Assembly: GCA_964019335.1 (NCBI GenBank)
Contig: OZ025736.1
Span: 344,492 to 408,491 of the forward strand
Length of the DNA stretch: 64,000 nucleotides
DNA from: Diplonema japonicum
Lineage: Eukaryota; Euglenozoa; Diplonemea; Diplonemida; Diplonemidae
Direction: 5' to 3'
In this document: in pieces, positions 53,671 through 63,390 of the stretch
Position numbering within the stretch: position 1 is the first letter of the stretch
Layout of the letters: every line of letters begins with the position of its first letter
Notes under the pieces: model-generated
What the model saw: the letters and a program-made list of their open reading frames with translations, nothing else
The model's database searches: none
Told to the model about the DNA's origin: nothing
Program-made: the position numbers and the translations under genes

Positions 53671-53727
53671 ATGAGTTAAAGGAAGTCTTTGTGAGACGCC
53701 CCCTTGTTCTCATGCTCTACCTGCATC
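53671..53727 (+). repeat. Dispersed repeat family B, copy 2
   Basis: ATGAGTTAAAGGAAGTCTTT, then GTGAGACGCCC, then TTCTCATGCTCTACCTGC; near-identical to 9291-9347. Confidence 0.7.
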
Positions 53728-53851
53728 TATCCCCCTTCAGCAGCGGTTGAAAAAAAAGGAAACGTTTGGAAGAAAATAAAAACACGGTTTTCTTTTTTTT
53801 TTTTTTTCATATTATTTTTTTTTTTTTCCTCTTCTCTCCCCTTACCCATTT

Positions 53852-55696
53852 TCACTCTGCATGAGGGTCCACTTCGTTCACATTGACCCGACGGGTGCCC
53901 GGGTTTCCCTCTTCCGAATCCTCTGCATCCTCATCCTTCGCCGTCACAGCCACATAGCTAAGCGACTTTGCAAAGAACGAATAATATACAAGCACGGCCG
54001 TGACCACCAACAGCACACCGGCCCCAACGAGGAGGAAAGTATAAAGGCTTTTCCATGATGACGATGATTCGGAGGAGTGGGTTGGGACGCACCGTCCTGA
54101 ACCATGGATACCAGCATCGCACTGAGTCCCACCCTTACACCTGCACACCCTGTCGCAGTTAACACCAAAGGACACGTTGTTGGTGCAATACTTGCAGCTC
54201 CCCGTTCCGGAAATCCCAGTGTCGCAAACTCCCTCAACACAAGAACAAGGCAGGCACGACGCGCTATATGTTCTCGTACTGCACCGGCAGGAACCGTTGT
54301 GGTAAGGACCGTCATAACATGCTCCTTGTGAGCCTCCTCCATGGACGCAAGGGCATTTTTTGTTGCATGCGGGGCCAGCCCATCCTTGCTGGCAAGCACT
54401 GCATTTGCTGTCGTTGATGTTCGATGCGTTGAACGAGACGAGGACAGGCGATTCACCTTGTTGCCAGTTTGCACAACCGGGCGCGGAGGGGTTCTCCCCT
54501 GTACAGGACTTCACCGAAGCAACCCATACCCCGAGACCTGCTTTACACGTTGGGTCAAAGCCGTCAACAGCCATCTCCCGCAACACCATGTCAACATTCG
54601 TATCGATCTCAGAATGGTATGTTATGTCTGTTGTTCCCGAAAACCCTACCAGTAAGAAGGTTACGAACACACGCTGCAAGGGGTGCACAGTTTCGGAATT
54701 GTGCGCGACGACAAGATTGAACCCGGGGGTCGAACACGATGAAGGAACAGGTTTCATAACCCACTGTCTGTCGACACCTCCTGGCAGCTCAGTCACGATA
54801 CGCTGCTCCGGGTTTTCATCGCAAATAGTATGCACGGCCGCGTTGACAAGAATGGCGAGAAACACCCTGGTTACGTTGTCCGCTGTGATGTGAAGCGGTG
54901 TGATGCTTATGATATCAGGTATCGCTTGCATGTCGCCAGGTGTTCTGTGCCATATTAAAGAAACGTTCCACAATGGTGTGGATGACACACCGGACGTCCA
55001 GTCAAGCTTCACTATCCAACCGTGTTCCGCGTTTTCCGATTGCGCGGCGAGGTACACAAAATCCCCTACAACCGCAATGGCAGATCTGTGTCGTTGCTGT
55101 CCTGTCCATTTCCAATATGTGACGTCGAATCCTGTGTTAACGATGTCCAAGCCTGTCTCGGCATCGATGTCTTCTAGGAGTAGAGTTTCGTCCTTGTCCC
55201 CGCAGTACCCAGAGGAGGTGACACGGTCAGGTGATTCTCTGTATGCGATAGACTGTCGGAACATAAGCCAGTTCAACCCTGCGACGCACATTGTGAAGTT
55301 TTCCGGTACCCCTGAACGGTTCCATTCCACCGTGCCTTCCGGGAGTGAGATTGCTTCTATAGCGCCGATACCGCCTATGTACGCACGGGTCTTCGATGTG
55401 TCCATTGTACCCGTCACGATGATGGAACCTTCTGGTGTTGACAGCGTGCGGTTGCTTATAGTTGTGTTGCGTTCTGAGTTGGTTAAAAAGTAGTATGCTT
55501 GTGTTACGCATGAGCCTGCTCCGGCGACTATGTCTGTGTTTGTCTTTCCAAGCCATGTAGGGACGCACACGGACTGTTTTATTTCCCACTCGCCTGTCCA
55601 TAGTGCTGTTGGGCCTTTCTTACACTGTCCTTGCTCGTTGTCCACAGCCACCCCAATAACCCCGCTTAATAACAGCGGGAGGAATATTTTTCGCAT
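53852..55696 (-). CDS. Type I membrane protein with Cys-rich EGF-like stalk
   Basis: Single exon, 614 aa, ATG at 55696. Residues 1-17 form a signal peptide (MRKIFLPLLLSGVIGVAV). The ectodomain has many N-x-S/T sites and segments with beta-propeller flavour (AIAVVGDFVYLAAQ, GWIVKLDWTSG). Residues about 430-555 are Cys-rich, with EGF/laminin-like modules (CQQGWAGPACNKKCPC, then CDTGISGTGSC and CDAGIHGSGRC). One transmembrane helix follows (about 570-592, YTFLLVGAGVLLVVTAVLVY), then an acidic cytosolic tail of about 40 residues. It looks like a surface or endomembrane receptor or adhesin. I do not recognise a named family. Confidence 0.72.
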   Translation of the reverse strand: MRKIFLPLLLSGVIGVAVDNEQGQCKKGPTALWTGEWEIKQSVCVPTWLGKTNTDIVAGAGSCVTQAYYFLTNSERNTTISNRTLSTPEGSIIVTGTMDTSKTRAYIGGIGAIEAISLPEGTVEWNRSGVPENFTMCVAGLNWLMFRQSIAYRESPDRVTSSGYCGDKDETLLLEDIDAETGLDIVNTGFDVTYWKWTGQQRHRSAIAVVGDFVYLAAQSENAEHGWIVKLDWTSGVSSTPLWNVSLIWHRTPGDMQAIPDIISITPLHITADNVTRVFLAILVNAAVHTICDENPEQRIVTELPGGVDRQWVMKPVPSSCSTPGFNLVVAHNSETVHPLQRVFVTFLLVGFSGTTDITYHSEIDTNVDMVLREMAVDGFDPTCKAGLGVWVASVKSCTGENPSAPGCANWQQGESPVLVSFNASNINDSKCSACQQGWAGPACNKKCPCVHGGGSQGACYDGPYHNGSCRCSTRTYSASCLPCSCVEGVCDTGISGTGSCKYCTNNVSFGVNCDRVCRCKGGTQCDAGIHGSGRCVPTHSSESSSSWKSLYTFLLVGAGVLLVVTAVLVYYSFFAKSLSYVAVTAKDEDAEDSEEGNPGTRRVNVNEVDPHAE

Positions 55697-56038
55697 TTTT
55701 TTTTTGTTGGTCCCCCACCCTCCCGCTCCTTTTTTTTTTGTTCGTTTTTTTTTGTTTGAAGGAAAAGGGGGGGGAGTTTATAATGAAACACGGTCATGGG
55801 GAGGGGTTTTTTTGAGGGGGTACAAAATAACAAGCATAATAAAATGGAGGAACAAAAAAATAGAAAGGGGGGGAGAAATCATTGCGTGTGGAGTCATAAA
55901 CAGAGGGATCAAAATAAAAGGTAGGAGGGGGGGGGGGGGGGGGGGGAAGGGAGAAGCACGGGAAGCAATACAACACAAGTTATAAACAAAGGGGGAAACA
56001 AAAAAAGAAAACAAAACAAAAAACAATAAAAAGAAATT
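55697..56038. other. Short spacer, low complexity
   Basis: About 340 bp of G, A and T runs. No repeat copy was recognised. Confidence 0.6.
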
Positions 56039-56260
56039 CTAACACCACAAGTGCGACGCCTTGTCTTCAGCTCTTCGGGGGGTTTTCGCCCACCCCAGAG
56101 CCTCATGCCTGGAAAAGGATCGCTGCGAGTGCGCTGCGGTTAGCAACTGCCGGTCCTGTACTTTTTTTTTCTTTTTTTTCTTTTTCTCCTCCCCCTTGTA
56201 TACCTCAGAAATATCACGTGACCCCGCAGGGCCATCAACTTGCACTGGGAGCGCCGCCAT
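56039..56260 (-). CDS. Small protein of 57 aa, unknown
   Basis: Two exons, 56260-56204 and 56155-56039, with a 48-nt GT-AG intron (GTATAC...GTACAG) full of A runs. The spliced product starts MAALPVQVDGPAGSRDISE and continues DRQLLTAAHSQRSF, ending ASHLWC. The gene starts 33 bp beyond the end of the kelch gene. It is basic in the second half and shows no signal peptide, membrane helix or Cys pairs. I know no matching family. Ordinary base composition in both exons and a clean splice support a real gene, but expression evidence is needed. Confidence 0.5.
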   Translation of the reverse strand: MAALPVQVDGPAGSRDISEVYKGEEKKKKKKKKVQDRQLLTAAHSQRSFSRHEALGWAKTPRRAEDKASHLWC

Positions 56261-56292
56261 CTAGTTTAAAATATTTTCATTAAATCATCTCA

Positions 56293-58674
56293 TCATACCG
56301 ATGACGGCTCTCTGTAATTAGTGTGGGAAGAGGAGGTGCTTCTCGGGGGGGACCGGGGATGTCCGATCGGAGTAAGCGGACGAGGCGGCGTGGCAGCTTG
56401 TGACGGACACGACAAGTTGGGAGCAGGGGCGGGGGCATCCATCCCAGCCCTATGCCTCGGAGGCGTCTGATGGCCGTACGACTGGATTAACGGTTCCTGT
56501 GCCTGCGACATCTGATGTTGCTGTTGTTCCCTCTGTGGCTCAGCCGGCTGTACTGCTTCATACGCGGCCCTGTTGTCCTCCATGCTGCTGCTGCTGTCGC
56601 TGCTAGCATCTTCTCTGCCTTGCGATGCTGCAGGCGTGTGGTCCACCGCTCGCACCAGAGTCGAGACCGGTGTGGCGGACCTCATGACATCTGCCCTTTC
56701 AGCAGGCGCCAACGGTGCAACCGGTCGCGACAACGACGCTGACACAGGTGAGAGCGGTGCCGCTGGCTGCAACGCCATCATCGGTGCTGCTGGCTGCGAG
56801 GTCATCATCGGCGTTTGTTGTGATGTTACCATCGGTGTAGGCGCGATGCTTGGAGTGGGCATGGCCGCAGGCACAAGGCTAGGCGACCGAGGAGGAGACG
56901 GGGGTGTGGGGAGAGCACGGGAACGGAACTCGCTCTTGGTGTGCACATGCGGGGACGAGGTTCTTGTCCTGCTTGCTAGCCTGTTTCTGGCCGGTTCTCC
57001 GAGATGCTCGGCAGGTACGCTTGTGAGAGAACCCCCATGGTAGCCAGGTACGCTGTACCCGCCCTCCCTGACTGGGGTAGGGTTGTAAACAGTGCTCATA
57101 TTGGCGGGAAGGATGCCCGGCATACCCCCAGGGCCTTGTGCAGGGGGTCCTTGTGCGCCTTGTCCCATGACGTAAACCACTACGGTCCTTGCGTCGCCCT
57201 GCCCGTCGGTGCCGCCGACCTGTATGACGTTCCCGTTGGGTTCCGAGCCGATGCTGACACCGTGCACAACGGTGGTCCCGCTGGCAGGGACGATGTGCGT
57301 GGTGCGCTGGACGCTGCTGGGGGCGTCGGAGTGCCTCGCAGGAGATGCTGTTAGTTCATATGCCCTGGCTTCACTTCTTGCCTCAGTTTGCGGAGTCTCC
57401 GTCCTGCCCATCACTCTATCCCCTTTCTCGGGCGAGGGCGACGCAACTCTGCGAGATGGTGACAGCTGCGCTGCCATGCTGTGTTCAGGGGGCTGGGGCT
57501 TCACGGTGGTGGAAGACCACCCGGTTTCTATGTCTAACTTAAAAACAGACTTTTCGGAGAAGAGAGGTACGTAGGCGCAGCCTTTGTGCCAGACCATCGG
57601 CTGGCCTGAGTGGGGAGGGGGTTGGAGCGTGCTGCGCTTGGCGATTTGCTTCCAGCGGCCTTTTTTGAGGTTGAAAATCCAGGAGTCGGAGTAGCGGGTG
57701 GGCGGGTTCCCCACCTCACCCCCGCAGATGACCATGCTGCGGTCGCCGTCCATGGCGGCAGCGCAGTGCATGATCCGCCGCTTAGGGGCGGCGTACGAGG
57801 AGAAGGTTTTGGAAGAGGAAGCCAGACTGCTACTGCGGGATGGGTTGGGGATACGCTCGATGCGATTCTCGGGGAACCAACCTTCCTCACCACCGTCAAC
57901 ACGTCCCTTGACCCAACCAGGGTTCGACCTCGGCCCTGTGGACTCGGGGGCCATCATGATCAAATCATTCTTGGCCAGCTGGATCTGCAAAGGCTCGTAC
58001 GGTTCAAAGTCGTACACCGCCCTTGCCATGGCGACAGGCTGCGACGACGACATCGAAAAAGACCGCCACTCCTGGTGCTTGAAGCTGAACACCCAGATCT
58101 GATCAGACTCTGTGTCCTCGCCTATAGTAATCCCACCGTACACCAGTAGATTCTTACTACAAGCCACCATGGAGTGCCCCCACAGCGGACCGGGGGATGG
58201 TGCAATATCGACACGTGACCATATCAGAGAATGCAGGTTGAGGACATACATCGATGACTCTTGGGTGGTGTCCTCGCGGGCGGGTGTTACAAAGCCTCCA
58301 GACATGTAGATGCTGTTGTTGTAGATAGCCGATGCGTGGTTGCATCTGGAGGCGGGGAGGTCGCCTGTTGTGGTTGATGCGGCCCATTCTCCGGTCGCCA
58401 GGTTTAAGGCAGGGAGGATTACCTCGTCAGCTCCGCCTTCTTGAGTCAGCCCATGGACGATGTACATAACGTCATCGAACTCGTGTGCTGTGTGGAAGCA
58501 CCTCGGGCTCGGGACCACCCCTCGGGCCATCATCTTGTTCAGTTCCCCCTTCCCTTCGGCTTCCATGTACCACACGTCTGTCAGCATTTTCTTGTCTTTA
58601 TCCCGACCGCCATATATTATTATCTTCCCGTCGTAGACGACTGCCGAGTGGCCCTGCACGGGTAGCGTCTCCAT
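56293..58674 (-). CDS. Kelch-repeat protein with an embedded SH3 domain
   Basis: Single exon, 793 aa, ATG at 58674. Kelch blades run from residue 5 to about 205 (SAVVYDGKIIIYGGRD, then HASAIYNNSIYMSGG and HSMVACSKNLLVYGG). An SH3 domain then covers about 215-277 (ARAVYDFEPYEPLQIQLAKN, then GWVKGRVDGGEEGWFPENRI). Kelch blades resume at about 305-385 (MHCAAAMDGDRSMVICGGE, then DSWIFNLKKGRWKQIA). So the SH3 is inserted between blades. The last ~400 residues are Pro/Ser/Ala-rich and disordered. SH3 binds proline motifs and kelch propellers bind partners; a scaffold role in actin or membrane remodelling is inference. The C-terminus itself has PxxP sites and could bind the SH3 in cis. Confidence 0.82.
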   Translation of the reverse strand: METLPVQGHSAVVYDGKIIIYGGRDKDKKMLTDVWYMEAEGKGELNKMMARGVVPSPRCFHTAHEFDDVMYIVHGLTQEGGADEVILPALNLATGEWAASTTTGDLPASRCNHASAIYNNSIYMSGGFVTPAREDTTQESSMYVLNLHSLIWSRVDIAPSPGPLWGHSMVACSKNLLVYGGITIGEDTESDQIWVFSFKHQEWRSFSMSSSQPVAMARAVYDFEPYEPLQIQLAKNDLIMMAPESTGPRSNPGWVKGRVDGGEEGWFPENRIERIPNPSRSSSLASSSKTFSSYAAPKRRIMHCAAAMDGDRSMVICGGEVGNPPTRYSDSWIFNLKKGRWKQIAKRSTLQPPPHSGQPMVWHKGCAYVPLFSEKSVFKLDIETGWSSTTVKPQPPEHSMAAQLSPSRRVASPSPEKGDRVMGRTETPQTEARSEARAYELTASPARHSDAPSSVQRTTHIVPASGTTVVHGVSIGSEPNGNVIQVGGTDGQGDARTVVVYVMGQGAQGPPAQGPGGMPGILPANMSTVYNPTPVREGGYSVPGYHGGSLTSVPAEHLGEPARNRLASRTRTSSPHVHTKSEFRSRALPTPPSPPRSPSLVPAAMPTPSIAPTPMVTSQQTPMMTSQPAAPMMALQPAAPLSPVSASLSRPVAPLAPAERADVMRSATPVSTLVRAVDHTPAASQGREDASSDSSSSMEDNRAAYEAVQPAEPQREQQQHQMSQAQEPLIQSYGHQTPPRHRAGMDAPAPAPNLSCPSQAATPPRPLTPIGHPRSPPRSTSSSHTNYREPSSV

Positions 58675-59123
58675 GATCGTTTTGATTGTGTTATTTTTTT
58701 GGGTCCACCGCCACCCTGTCCTGTTTTGTTTTTCCTTTGAGGGGCAGTTGAATACACTTAATGAGATTGAAGAAGAAAAAAAAAAACTAGTTTGGCGCTC
58801 CTTTTGTTTGTGCGCACGAGCGGAATTTTACCTAATAAAATAGCTCATTACGCTGCCATCAACTAGTTTTTAGTCTCGACAATAATATTGTTAAAACAAA
58901 AAAAAGCTGTACAAAAAGGAAAGAAAATATGGAAAATCACAATTTACTGATTCCCCGTGTACAAAAAAGAAAAAAGAAAAAAAAAAATACATTTTTAATT
59001 TTAAAAAAAGGGATCTCCTCTCCCCCCATTTTTTTTTTTTTTTTTTTTTCAACGCTTCTCTGCAACTGCGTACGCGGCGGCGATTGGGGACTGTTTTTTT
59101 TCTTTCCCCCCTTCCCTTTCCCC
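58675..59123. other. Short spacer
   Basis: About 450 bp. The half near the kelch gene is of mixed composition without a gene; the other half is A/T runs. No repeat copy recognised. Confidence 0.55.
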
Positions 59124-61721
59124 TCATTGTGCACATACATGCCGGTAGATATGCTCCCCTAGCGCATCCGTCACCCTTTTCATGTTCACCTCACGCGACT
59201 GTTGGTGCTGGAGCTGCTGAGAGAGCAACTTCTGAGCAAGCGGCGAACCTGGTGAGCGAGAAGAGGGCAGCTCCGAGACGGGAAGAGTGGGAGACTGCGA
59301 CACAGAAGAGAGACAGGACCTTGCAGCGGCCGAAGGGTCGTGCTTATTAAGCATCGTATCAAGGTCTCCACGGGTGGCTGAGATTTCATACTGCAGGGCA
59401 CGCAGGGTTGTGTGGTGCTCTCCCTCAGTGACAACACTGGGCGCCCTTCTCGGAGACCTGGATTGGGAGTACTGCCTACGGATAGTGTTGTACTGTCTAA
59501 GCACGTCTATCTCGTTATGAGTAGTCTCCATTTGGATTTTCAAGGGCGAAACACTCTTCGCAGGTGACTTAGCAACCCCTGCCCAGTAATCGACATTGGG
59601 TGTCGAACCAGGTGGGATAGGGGTAAACCTTCCAACACAAGAAGTCGACATAGGCGAGACTTGTCCTTCATCGTCCCATCCCTCGTCGCGTATCTCCAGG
59701 TCGTCTGTTGACGCTATTGAGGTCTGTGGGGTTAGTGGTGCGATTTTTAAATCAGGTTGCTGTGTGATGTCGGACAGGGCTGACGGTGTTTCCGGTCTTG
59801 GCAGACCCTTCAGCTCCATTCTCAAGAAATCGTTGTCGGCGCGGAGCCCGGAGATCTCCAAGCGAAGGGTTTCCACCTCGCACTCCAGGGTTTTCGAGGG
59901 TTTTTTGGCTGTTTTTTCAGCGGTGAGCTCCCTTCGTAGCTGTTCTAAAGTGGTGTTCAGAATGCTTTTCTCGTCTTGCAGGTTTGAGATGTCATGGCGC
60001 AGCACGTCCACGTCGTTCAGCTGATGTTTGAGGTGCGCGACCCTTTCATTGTGGAGCTGCTCGATGTGCATTAGATCGGTTCGGAGAACCTCGTTGTCGC
60101 CTCGCAACGATGTGTTTGTTGCGGCTTCTGTCTCGACGTACACGCGGAGAGCTGTCAGCTGAGCTGTCAGCCCACGGATTGTTCGCATCGCTGCAGGATC
60201 GGCGACGACGCCAGATTCTTTGTCTTGTTCTACTGGTGTGTATGCTTCCTCGTCCAGCGTGGCCACCATCTTCCTTCGTTCCTCCATGAGCCTGTCTAGT
60301 TCGGTTTGCAGATGGGATGCTTTTTCTGTTCCTTCGGATTTGGTGAGGTTTTTGTTGAGTTGTACAACGCGTTCGTACTCGCCCCGCATGCCCTCGGCCT
60401 GCCGCTTGCCGTCTTCAATGCGGACCATCAGTTCTGTGATCTGCGCGTCGTAGTCCTTGTGCGCGCCCATGTGTTTCCCCCGTAGAGATTCGTATTTGTG
60501 TCGCAGCGTTTTGTTTTGTTCGGTTGCCGCTGCTAGCTCGCGTTGCATGGCTGATTTGTTTTGCAGGAGTCTGTGCCTGTCCGCACGGAGGTCTTCCACA
60601 TCCTTCGCCAACGATGTCAGCTTCCGTATGCTCAGTTCTTCTTCCGAGGAACGGTCCCCCAGAGCGGTCTTGTGCCCTTCGATCTCGTCCTCGTACGTTG
60701 CGATGCGCGCGTTGAGCTTCGCAACGTCTTTTTTAAGCGCGAGGTTTTCCTGTTTGAGGATTTCTTGAAGCTTCGTGTTGTCCTTTTTGGAGGCGTCGGC
60801 GAGCTGTTGCTTGAGGTCGGTGATCTGCCGTTCCTGACGTGCGGCGAGGGCTTCCTTTTCGTTTGCGAGCTGTTTGGCACGGTTCACCTCTGTTCGAAGC
60901 TTGCTAGCGTCTTCGGCTAACTTATTTAGTTCTTCTGCGTCATATTCCACACGGACTTCACGCTCTTCTTCCATGTTTCGGATGTCGGCTTGAAGCTGCT
61001 GTAGTTGTATGCTCAGACCCCCCGCCACGCTGTCCTGCACGGTTGTGCTCGATCGAAGGCTGCTGAGCTCCTTGATGAGGTCCATGTTGCATTGGTTTGC
61101 CACGCTAGATAGTACGCCCGCCTTCGCCTCGATCGACTCTTGCGCGGTTTCAAAGAAGTTCTCAGCAGCCATCATGAACTTGTTGCGCAGCTCCTGCATC
61201 CCGTAGACCTCCTTTTCGTAAGCCTTGGACTTTGCCTTTGCAAACTTCCGTTTCGTGTGCTGCAGGTCTTCTAGTATCTTCTGGCCAAGCCCGACTGAAT
61301 ATAATACGTCCTGTTCACGGGATCGGAGCTTTTCTTTAAGACTGTCGATGGTAGTTCCGGAGGGAGATGGAGTGTTGTTGTTGCGTGCCTTGAGCTCTTC
61401 TAGTCGTGTCTGGTAGTCTTCCTTCGAACCGCGGTGTTTGGAAACAACGGTGGCAGGGGGTTGCTGCCGTGTGTTTGACGCAACGGGTGGAGGGAGCGGA
61501 GCGGTTTGGGAAGATGTCCAGTCGAGTACCTTACCCTCCTCACCCTTCACGGTGGTCACTGTTCTTATGTCGACCTCACGACGGCCGCCCGTTCCTTTTG
61601 GTGTGAATGTGGAATCCTCCACCACCTCCATGTAACCATCTCCTGCTGACTTACGAATCTGGATGTTCGGCGTACTAGGTGTGTCATCCCAATCCGACTC
61701 CGGATCATGGTGATGCGACAT
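59124..61721 (-). CDS. Large coiled-coil protein of unknown function
   Basis: Single exon, 865 aa, ATG at 61721. The first ~130 residues are disordered, with His/Asp- and Ser/Pro-rich parts. From about 120 to 640 the sequence is almost continuous heptad repeats rich in Leu, Glu, Lys and Arg (SLKEKLRSREQDVLYSVG, LRTEVNRAKQLANEKEALAA, HLQTELDRLMEERRKMVATL). The C-terminal ~200 residues carry Ser/Pro motifs (SPRRAPS, SPTLPVSELPSSRSP), typical phosphorylation-prone tails, and a final short helix (LLSQQLQHQQSREVN). No domain name applies. A structural role at a centrosome, basal body or flagellar base would fit but is a guess. Confidence 0.72.
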   Translation of the reverse strand: MSHHHDPESDWDDTPSTPNIQIRKSAGDGYMEVVEDSTFTPKGTGGRREVDIRTVTTVKGEEGKVLDWTSSQTAPLPPPVASNTRQQPPATVVSKHRGSKEDYQTRLEELKARNNNTPSPSGTTIDSLKEKLRSREQDVLYSVGLGQKILEDLQHTKRKFAKAKSKAYEKEVYGMQELRNKFMMAAENFFETAQESIEAKAGVLSSVANQCNMDLIKELSSLRSSTTVQDSVAGGLSIQLQQLQADIRNMEEEREVRVEYDAEELNKLAEDASKLRTEVNRAKQLANEKEALAARQERQITDLKQQLADASKKDNTKLQEILKQENLALKKDVAKLNARIATYEDEIEGHKTALGDRSSEEELSIRKLTSLAKDVEDLRADRHRLLQNKSAMQRELAAATEQNKTLRHKYESLRGKHMGAHKDYDAQITELMVRIEDGKRQAEGMRGEYERVVQLNKNLTKSEGTEKASHLQTELDRLMEERRKMVATLDEEAYTPVEQDKESGVVADPAAMRTIRGLTAQLTALRVYVETEAATNTSLRGDNEVLRTDLMHIEQLHNERVAHLKHQLNDVDVLRHDISNLQDEKSILNTTLEQLRRELTAEKTAKKPSKTLECEVETLRLEISGLRADNDFLRMELKGLPRPETPSALSDITQQPDLKIAPLTPQTSIASTDDLEIRDEGWDDEGQVSPMSTSCVGRFTPIPPGSTPNVDYWAGVAKSPAKSVSPLKIQMETTHNEIDVLRQYNTIRRQYSQSRSPRRAPSVVTEGEHHTTLRALQYEISATRGDLDTMLNKHDPSAAARSCLSSVSQSPTLPVSELPSSRSPGSPLAQKLLSQQLQHQQSREVNMKRVTDALGEHIYRHVCAQ

Positions 61722-61786
61722 CTCCAGTGCCGCCTGTTGTGATCTTTTTTCTTTTTCTTTTTTTTTTTCTCTTAGTTTTTTTATAC

Positions 61787-61817
<31 letters not shown>

Positions 61818-61818
61818 G

Positions 61819-62643
61819 TCAATCTATGTTTATGAACCTGACGAGAACGCTTCCGCATCCATGTGCGGCTTCTATTACATTGTCGACAGTGAAGACGCTT
61901 CGTCCGGCTGCGTGTGTGAGGGTTTGTCCTATGTACTTTGACAAGCCGTGAAGATCGGAAGGAGACTCCGGATGGACCGAGACAAGCTTCATCGTTTCAT
62001 CGTCCAGATGCATGCCTAGCGGTTCGTTGGGATCACGGCGGATAACAACGACGGGTGAGGGGACACCATTGGGCGTCGTTGTTGGGGTGTTGAGCTGTTC
62101 TCTGATAAAGGATGAAGAGATGGGCCCTGAAGGGGTGGGTGGCTTAATGGTTTCGATTAACCATTTTAAAAGCTCGGTTTTGGCTGGGTGGTTTTTCACC
62201 CAGAGGGTGAACTCCTTCATGGTGACCTCCGTCTTACCGTAAACTAATGCTGAGATAATAATATGCCCTTCTGTGGTTTTGTAGAATACGTCCTTCAGGA
62301 CTTTGCAGCACACTGGGGTGGAACCGGTTACTGATAAGAAGAGTTTGGCTATTTTATCGCTCTCGGCATCGTCAGCCACCTTGTCTTCCCACACTGGGTC
62401 CTTGTTCAAACCCTCTAGAGATGCCTCGATGGGTGCAATGGGAACGCTGACTGTGTTTTTACATCCTGCACAGGACACTCCGAGGCCTATTCTGGTTTTG
62501 AGTACAGCACCACAGCCGTCGCATTTTACCCATTTCTCTCCCGGGGCGTCTGGCTTTATGTCGCACCCACATTTTAAACAGGCCTTATCCGCCTCACTAT
62601 TCCACTCGCTGCATGACGGACACAGCCAAAATTTTGCATCCAT
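61819..62643 (-). CDS. Zinc-ribbon/RanBP2-type finger protein with C-terminal PDZ domain
   Basis: Single exon, 274 aa. Start at 62643 (MDAKFWLCPSC), because the frame upstream is only homopolymer. Residues 6-26 form a RanBP2-like finger (Cys8, Cys11, Cys22, Cys25; CPSCSEWNSEADKACLKC). A second Cys pair set follows (CDGCGAV, then CAGC) as a zinc ribbon. The middle is helical. Residues about 198-272 form a PDZ-type domain: VVVIRRDPNEPLGMHLDD, LVSVHPESPSDLHGLSKYIG and TVDNVIEAAHGCGSVLVRF. The combination suggests an adaptor that links ubiquitin or RNA (RanBP2 fingers) to C-terminal peptide ligands (PDZ). Ligands are unknown. Confidence 0.75.
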   Translation of the reverse strand: MDAKFWLCPSCSEWNSEADKACLKCGCDIKPDAPGEKWVKCDGCGAVLKTRIGLGVSCAGCKNTVSVPIAPIEASLEGLNKDPVWEDKVADDAESDKIAKLFLSVTGSTPVCCKVLKDVFYKTTEGHIIISALVYGKTEVTMKEFTLWVKNHPAKTELLKWLIETIKPPTPSGPISSSFIREQLNTPTTTPNGVPSPVVVIRRDPNEPLGMHLDDETMKLVSVHPESPSDLHGLSKYIGQTLTHAAGRSVFTVDNVIEAAHGCGSVLVRFINID

Positions 62644-63155
62644 CCTTTTTTTTTTTTTTTTTTTTCGAAAAAAAAAAAATGAAAAAAAAAAGAACTTAAG
62701 AGAACGAGGGGCTGGGGGAAATAAAAAAAAAAAGAGAGGGCGAGAAAAAGAAAAGATTTTCATGGGAGGGGAGGGGGGATATCTATACTCTTTTTTATTT
62801 TTTCAAATGGGGGGGGAAAGCCTCCCTTTTTTTTCCTCCCCTCCCTCCGTTTTGTGAAAAAAAATGGAAGAAAAAAAAAACAGGGTAGTTTATTATATGT
62901 ATTTTTCTCCCCCCCCCCGCTTTCCCTTTTTTAGTAAAGAAAAAAAAATGTCACATTTTTGTTATGTTTTTTGTTCAAAAAGAAAAGGGAGAAAAAAAAA
63001 ATAACGGGCATTTTCTTTTCTTCTGGCGCCGCTTTGTTTTTTTTTTTCTTTTTTTTCCCCGAGGGGACAGGACAACTAACAAGTGTATCTATTAAAAAAA
63101 AAAAAGAAAAAAAAGGGGGGTGGAAAAAAAAACACTTACTTTTTCTCATTATATC
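62644..63155. other. Spacer, low complexity
   Basis: About 510 bp of A, T, C and G runs. No gene or repeat recognised. Confidence 0.6.
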
Positions 63156-63353
63156 CTAGCGTGTTGGCTGTGCTGAGGGGGTGTCCCCTTCTTCAATTCC
63201 TGCCTGCTGCATGAGATCACCAATACTCTTTTCCAGATCATCAATTCTTCCACCCATTTCATCAATTCTGTTGACTATGGCATCTGCCATCTCTTGGAAT
63301 CTCCCCTGCATCTGCTGAAGCAAGTTCTGAACGAAAACAGTCAATTCCTATGT

Positions 63354-63390
<37 letters not shown>

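Larger units (their letters stand above)
52679..53851. other. Spacer with family A, B and E repeats
   Basis: About 1.2 kb without a gene. Family A copy 3 is at 53394-53425 and family B copy 2 at 53671-53727. A pair of direct repeats (AGTGTGCA...GTGCTCACT) is at about 53451-53490 and 53611-53632. The left half is homopolymer-rich. Confidence 0.6.
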
